From Oscillatoria sp. Prado101 (GTDB lineage: Bacteria; Cyanobacteriota; Cyanobacteriia; Cyanobacteriales; Oscillatoriaceae), in the NCBI GenBank assembly GCA_025454445.1, contig JALOOK010000200.1, positions 1 to 7,875 of the forward strand: a stretch of DNA of 7,875 nt. The letters run 5' to 3'. The first letter of the stretch is position 1. Every line of letters starts with the position of its first letter. Shown here piece after piece: positions 5,144-7,875 of this stretch. The notes under the pieces are model-generated. The model was not told the origin of the DNA. It did not search any database and saw only the letters and a program-made list of their open reading frames with translations. A program made the translations under genes and the position numbers.

Positions 5144-6970
5144 GTGCGAACGGTTGACTTCACCACCCTAACTGCTGCGTGCTCGGAGCTGCGAGCTTTC
5201 TGGCTGCCGGCTCGTCTGGAACAGGTTTACCAGCGCGACCGGCACACGATCGCTCTCGCCCTGCGCACTCTTGACCGGCGCGGCTGGCTGGACATTTCCT
5301 GGCACCCGCAAGCCGCCCGCCTCTGCACCGGCAGCCCCCCACCCCGCACGCCGGATACCTTTACCTTCAGCCAGCAGCTGCGCCACCAGCTGGCCGGCTT
5401 GGCTTTGGTGGCCATTAAGGCGATTGCCCCCTGGGAGCGCGTCGCCGACTTGCAGTTCGCCCGACGCCCCGGAGAGGAAGCCATCTGGCACCTGTATGTG
5501 GAAATTATGGGCAAATACAGCAATGTGATTCTGGCAAATCAGGACAACCTAATCGTCACCGCCGGCCATCAAGTTAGCGACCGGCAGTCCAGGGTGCGCC
5601 CGATTCAAACCGGCCAGCCCTACGAAGTCCCGCCGGCACTGCTTGAACCCATACCCAGCTCCAGCGAATCCCTTGACCGCTGGCGGGAGCGAGTCAGCTT
5701 GATACCTGGCCATCTGGGCCGCCAGCTGCTGAAAAGCTATCGCGGTTTGAGCTCTTCTCTGGTGGAGTCGATGCTGCGATCTGCCGGTCTCGATCCACAA
5801 CAGCCGACTGATACGCTGAGCGACGGTGATTGGCACCGGCTGTTTCTCAGGTGGCTGGAATGGCTGGAAGCTTTGGAAAAAGAGCAGTTTCAACCGATGC
5901 CGACTGAGGATGGGTACACGGTTATCGGCTGGGGTGCAGGTGTTGCGGGGGAACTCGGTGGCTCTGGAGCGGGGGAAATGCCAATGCCCCATGCCCGATG
6001 CCCGATGCCCGATGCCCATGCCGCAACTGTGGGAGAATTGCTCAACCGCTACTACACTGAGCGGCTGAACCGGCAGGAATTCCAGCAGTTGCGCCATATG
6101 CTGAGTCAGAAAATTAACAGCCTTCTGGGAAAGTTGCAGGTGAAGGCTGGCACTTTTCAGGAACGCTTGCAGCAGTCGGATCAGGCAGACCGGCACCGGC
6201 AGCAGGCGGACTTGCTGATGGCCAACCTCCAGGCGTGGCAGCCGGGGATGAAATCTATCGGGCTCCCGGATTTTGAAACGGGGGAGCCGGTGGTGATTGC
6301 TCTGGAACCGGAGAAAAATGCTGTGCAAAATGCCCAAGCTCTGTACCGCCGGCACCAAAAGCTGAAACGGGCCCGCGCGGCTGTTGAGCCGTTACTGGCA
6401 GAGGTGCGGCAGGAAATTGAGTATTTGGAGCTGGTGGAAATGGAGATTGGCCAGCTGGAGGGTTATAGGGAGCCGGCTGATTTGAAGGCGCTCGAAGAGA
6501 TTCGGGACGAGCTGATTGGGCAGGGGTATTTGGAAAATCCGGAATACCGCAGTCATACGGAGGCACCGGCAACGGATTTTTACCGGTACAAGACGCCGAG
6601 CGGATTTGAATTACTGGTGGGTCGGAATAACCGGCAAAATGATATACTGAGTTTTCGGATGGCGGGGGACTACGATTTGTGGTTCCACACGCAAGAGATT
6701 GCCGGCAGTCATGTGCTGCTGCGCTTGCCGGCGGGAGCTGCGCCCGAAAAGGCGGATTTGCAATTTGCGGCTGATTTGACTGCCCACTACAGTCGGGCCC
6801 GGGAGGCGGCTCAGGTGCCGGTGGTTTATACGGAACCGAAGTATGTGTATAAGCCTAAGGGGGAGAAACCTGGTATGGTTGTGTATAAGCACGAGCGCAT
6901 ACTCTGGGGGCGTCCCCAGGAAGGCAGGGGCTATGTGGCCCAGAGGTATGGCAGCGATAAAGATTTGTGA
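5144..6970 (+). CDS. rqcH: RqcH/NFACT ribosome quality control protein (Rqc2 homolog)
   Basis: RqcH binds 50S subunits blocked by peptidyl-tRNA and, with tRNA-Ala, adds C-terminal Ala tails that mark stalled products for degradation. The start chosen is GTG 5144 (608 residues), because VDFTTLTAACSELR follows, as in other cyanobacterial members. An in-frame TTG at 5072 would add 24 residues that do not look like the family and begins just after a repeat. No good Shine-Dalgarno supports either. Domains: NFACT-N (about 1-260) with the GKYSNVIL motif (123-130); a low-complexity insert (about 263-294) made partly by a heptamer repeat; a helical or coiled-coil middle (about 295-465); NFACT-R with GRNNRQND (493-500) and WFHTQEIAGSHVLLR (513-527). 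The Asp-Arg pair needed for tRNA recruitment in Bacillus appears here as Glu98-Arg99 (PWERV). It is divergent from remA; a terminator at 7101-7132 lies downstream. Confidence 0.93.
   Translation: MRTVDFTTLTAACSELRAFWLPARLEQVYQRDRHTIALALRTLDRRGWLDISWHPQAARLCTGSPPPRTPDTFTFSQQLRHQLAGLALVAIKAIAPWERVADLQFARRPGEEAIWHLYVEIMGKYSNVILANQDNLIVTAGHQVSDRQSRVRPIQTGQPYEVPPALLEPIPSSSESLDRWRERVSLIPGHLGRQLLKSYRGLSSSLVESMLRSAGLDPQQPTDTLSDGDWHRLFLRWLEWLEALEKEQFQPMPTEDGYTVIGWGAGVAGELGGSGAGEMPMPHARCPMPDAHAATVGELLNRYYTERLNRQEFQQLRHMLSQKINSLLGKLQVKAGTFQERLQQSDQADRHRQQADLLMANLQAWQPGMKSIGLPDFETGEPVVIALEPEKNAVQNAQALYRRHQKLKRARAAVEPLLAEVRQEIEYLELVEMEIGQLEGYREPADLKALEEIRDELIGQGYLENPEYRSHTEAPATDFYRYKTPSGFELLVGRNNRQNDILSFRMAGDYDLWFHTQEIAGSHVLLRLPAGAAPEKADLQFAADLTAHYSRAREAAQVPVVYTEPKYVYKPKGEKPGMVVYKHERILWGRPQEGRGYVAQRYGSDKDL
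5978..6023 (+). repeat. Short tandem heptamer repeat inside rqcH
   Basis: Seven near-identical units run head to tail: ATGCCA, ATGCCCC, ATGCCCG three times, ATGCCC, ATGCCG. This is of the STRR (short tandemly repeated repetitive) type known between cyanobacterial genes, here within a coding region. It is read as MPMPHARCPMPDAHAA (residues 279-294 of the GTG-start protein), preceded by a Gly-rich stretch. It falls at the linker between NFACT-N and the helical region and keeps frame. Confidence 0.85.
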
Positions 6971-7024
6971 AAAATTTTGGTGTTTTTTGTTACCATAAAA
7001 TTTAGGAAAGATTTAAGATTTGAT

Positions 7025-7132
7025 GGCCTGCTGCACGCTTGGGAACGCGCAGTTGGCCTATCCTCCTGTTGAGACGACAACGTAAGTTTGAAATTTTGAG
7101 GGCCAGCTATTGGATTTAGCTGGTCGTTTTTT
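7025..7132 (+). ncRNA. Candidate small RNA downstream of rqcH
   Basis: A possible promoter (TTACCA 6990-6995, 17 bp, TAAGAT 7013-7018) would start RNA near 7025. The RNA would then fold as a first hairpin (GGCC 7025-7028 with GGCC 7055-7058, CTGC 7031-7034 with GCAG 7049-7052). Next come an apparently unpaired TATCCTCCT (7059-7067), a small GTTG/CAAC hairpin (7068-7081), and a strong intrinsic terminator (7101-7132). An exposed CCUCCU is an anti-Shine-Dalgarno-like motif, and stem-loops flanking a pyrimidine-rich single strand recall cyanobacterial Yfr-type RNAs, though I cannot assign it to a family. The alternative is simply the 3' UTR of rqcH. Confidence 0.4.
7101..7132 (+). terminator. 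Intrinsic terminator
   Basis: GGCCAGCTA (7101-7109) pairs with TAGCTGGTC (7117-7125), a 9-bp stem with one G-U and loop TTGGATT, followed by G and six T (7127-7132). It is the clearest rho-independent terminator in the window. It would end rqcH transcription and/or the candidate sRNA. Confidence 0.88.
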
Positions 7133-7179
7133 ATCAGGGCTGGAGAATTGATATCTAGTCCGGTTGGTTGCTTGTAATC

Positions 7180-7230
7180 CGGCAGAATAAATTCTGCCGC
7201 TATACAGACTTTCGCCCGCCTGCGCGGGCG
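7180..7230. repeat. Tandem palindromic intergenic repeats
   Basis: CGGCAGAAT (7180-7188) and ATTCTGCCG (7191-7199) form a 9-bp inverted repeat around AA, followed by CTATACAGAC. Then CGCCCGC (7213-7219) pairs with GCGGGCG (7224-7230) around CTGC. Both are forms I recognise from filamentous cyanobacterial intergenic DNA. They lie between the terminator and the 3' end of the aminotransferase gene and could form a bidirectional roadblock. No gene is seen from 7133 to 7268. Confidence 0.65.
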
Positions 7231-7268
7231 TTCGAGATATTTTCAGCGGGCTGGCGTGGAAGTTGGCC

Positions 7269-7875
7269 CTATGTGCGCAATTGCTGGAAAGCTGGGTGGC
7301 GGGGATCGCAGGTGAGTTCAGTGGTGCCGGTATCAACTGTGTGTATGGGAATGACTTCGACGACACTATTACTGTAGGCCAGGGCTTGAAATCCTTTTAC
7401 TAGGTCAGGTGTCCAGGGTTCTTGCCTGACGGGCAGCCGGCTGATGAGCTGAGATCGCATGAGTCCGGGCAAAATGCCGGCTTCGAGGGGGGGTGTCCAC
7501 CATGTGCCGTCTCGCCAGCCCCAGAGGTTGCCGGTGCTGGTTTCCAGCCAGTTGCCGCTGGCATCGGTGAGGATGGCCTCTCGGGCACCGCGCTGCTGGG
7601 CGGTTTGCAGGGCGAGCCATGCGGGGAGGTAGTTGCCGGTTTTGTGGGCGGGGAGGGTGCGGGAAAATTGGGGGGTGTCTGCAAGCCAAGCGCGGATGCC
7701 GCTCTGCTGCCGGTGGCCTAAGTCAGGGGGGAGATGGCGTCCGGCGATCAGTTCTCGCCCGTCGGGGAAGATGGTGATTCGCAGGACGGGCCAGGTGGGG
7801 ATGAGGGCTTCTGCGCCCTGTCGCAGCCGGTGCCAGTCGGGTTGCTGCCACCCGAAGGTGTGGAGGGTGGTTTGG
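7269..7875 (-). CDS. pabC: Class IV aminotransferase, probably aminodeoxychorismate lyase; 5' end outside window
   Basis: Reading the minus strand from 7874 gives 201 open residues to TAG (7271-7269) with no internal stop. The fold-type IV PLP-enzyme signature is clear: AHKTGNYLPAWLA, where the Lys at codon 7643-7641 is the likely PLP Schiff-base lysine; DASGNWLETSTGNLW (visible residues about 114-128); ILPGLMRSQL; and a C-terminal YSNSVVEVIPI. Roughly 80 N-terminal residues appear to be missing beyond the window, compared with the usual 270-290. By resemblance to cyanobacterial PabC it would convert 4-amino-4-deoxychorismate to p-aminobenzoate and pyruvate for folate synthesis. Branched-chain or D-amino-acid aminotransferases of the same fold are the alternatives. 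The family call is firm, the exact substrate is not. It converges on rqcH and its terminator. Confidence 0.8.
   Translation of the reverse strand, partial: QTTLHTFGWQQPDWHRLRQGAEALIPTWPVLRITIFPDGRELIAGRHLPPDLGHRQQSGIRAWLADTPQFSRTLPAHKTGNYLPAWLALQTAQQRGAREAILTDASGNWLETSTGNLWGWRDGTWWTPPLEAGILPGLMRSQLISRLPVRQEPWTPDLVKGFQALAYSNSVVEVIPIHTVDTGTTELTCDPRHPAFQQLRT

Noticed and set aside
5978..6023. Short direct repeats considered as a CRISPR fragment
   Set aside because: Units are 6-7 bp with no spacers and lie in frame within rqcH; this is a tandem repeat.
5549..6358. 269-codon ORF on the minus strand
   Set aside because: It lies wholly antisense to rqcH, has no family features, and its residue makeup (His, Pro and Arg rich) is typical of a shadow frame of a GC-rich gene.
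7422..7721. 99-codon plus-strand ORF and two 94-codon minus-strand ORFs around 7400-7689
   Set aside because: They are alternative frames of the class IV aminotransferase, whose own frame has the conserved motifs and stays open to the window edge.

Overview
This window is chromosomal DNA from a cyanobacterium. It carries three Photosystem I subunit genes (psaF, psaJ, psaL), a cyanobacterial-type RqcH/NFACT gene, and several of the GC-rich palindromic repeats that litter intergenic DNA in many filamentous cyanobacteria. No copy of the HIP1 octamer (GCGATCGC) was found by eye. Genus cannot be fixed from the sequence; an Oscillatoriales-like filamentous strain is a guess based only on the repeat types.

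Layout, left to right: (i) 1-427, the decayed 3' part of an IS605 OrfB/TnpB-type gene, broken by several frameshifts and converging on tsaD. (ii) 481-1524 (-), tsaD, the tRNA t6A synthase subunit. (iii) A 163-bp divergent control region with a dyad, a -10-like box and an HLR1-like (RpaB) site just ahead of psaF. (iv) psaF (1688-2182) and psaJ (2223-2351), 40 bp apart. (v) A 533-bp gap with a strong extended -10 box and many stable hairpins but no gene. (vi) psaL (2885-3391), of the Anabaena/tetramer type judged by its loop sequence. (vii) A repeat-filled convergent gap. (viii) gmk (3629-4192, -) and remA/DUF370 (4570-4839, -), separated by 377 bp that holds a MITE-like element. (ix) A divergent gap with a pair of inverted palindromes. 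(x) rqcH (5144-6970, +), whose coding region contains an in-frame heptanucleotide repeat. (xi) A candidate ~108-nt small RNA ending in a textbook intrinsic terminator (7025-7132). (xii) More repeats, then the C-terminal two thirds of a class IV aminotransferase, probably pabC (7269-7875, -), cut by the window edge.

The psa genes supply the plastocyanin-side subunit (PsaF), its small partner (PsaJ) and the oligomerisation subunit (PsaL) of one complex. The rqcH, remA and gmk trio echoes the yloA(rqcH)-yloB-yloC-remA-gmk order of Bacillus subtilis, so it looks like an old conserved neighbourhood that joins ribosome quality control, nucleotide metabolism and a small DNA-binding protein. The most interesting unexplained items are the structured psaJ-psaL gap, the candidate sRNA after rqcH with an unpaired CCUCCU, and the repeat that has been absorbed into rqcH. 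No wholly new multi-gene system was found.
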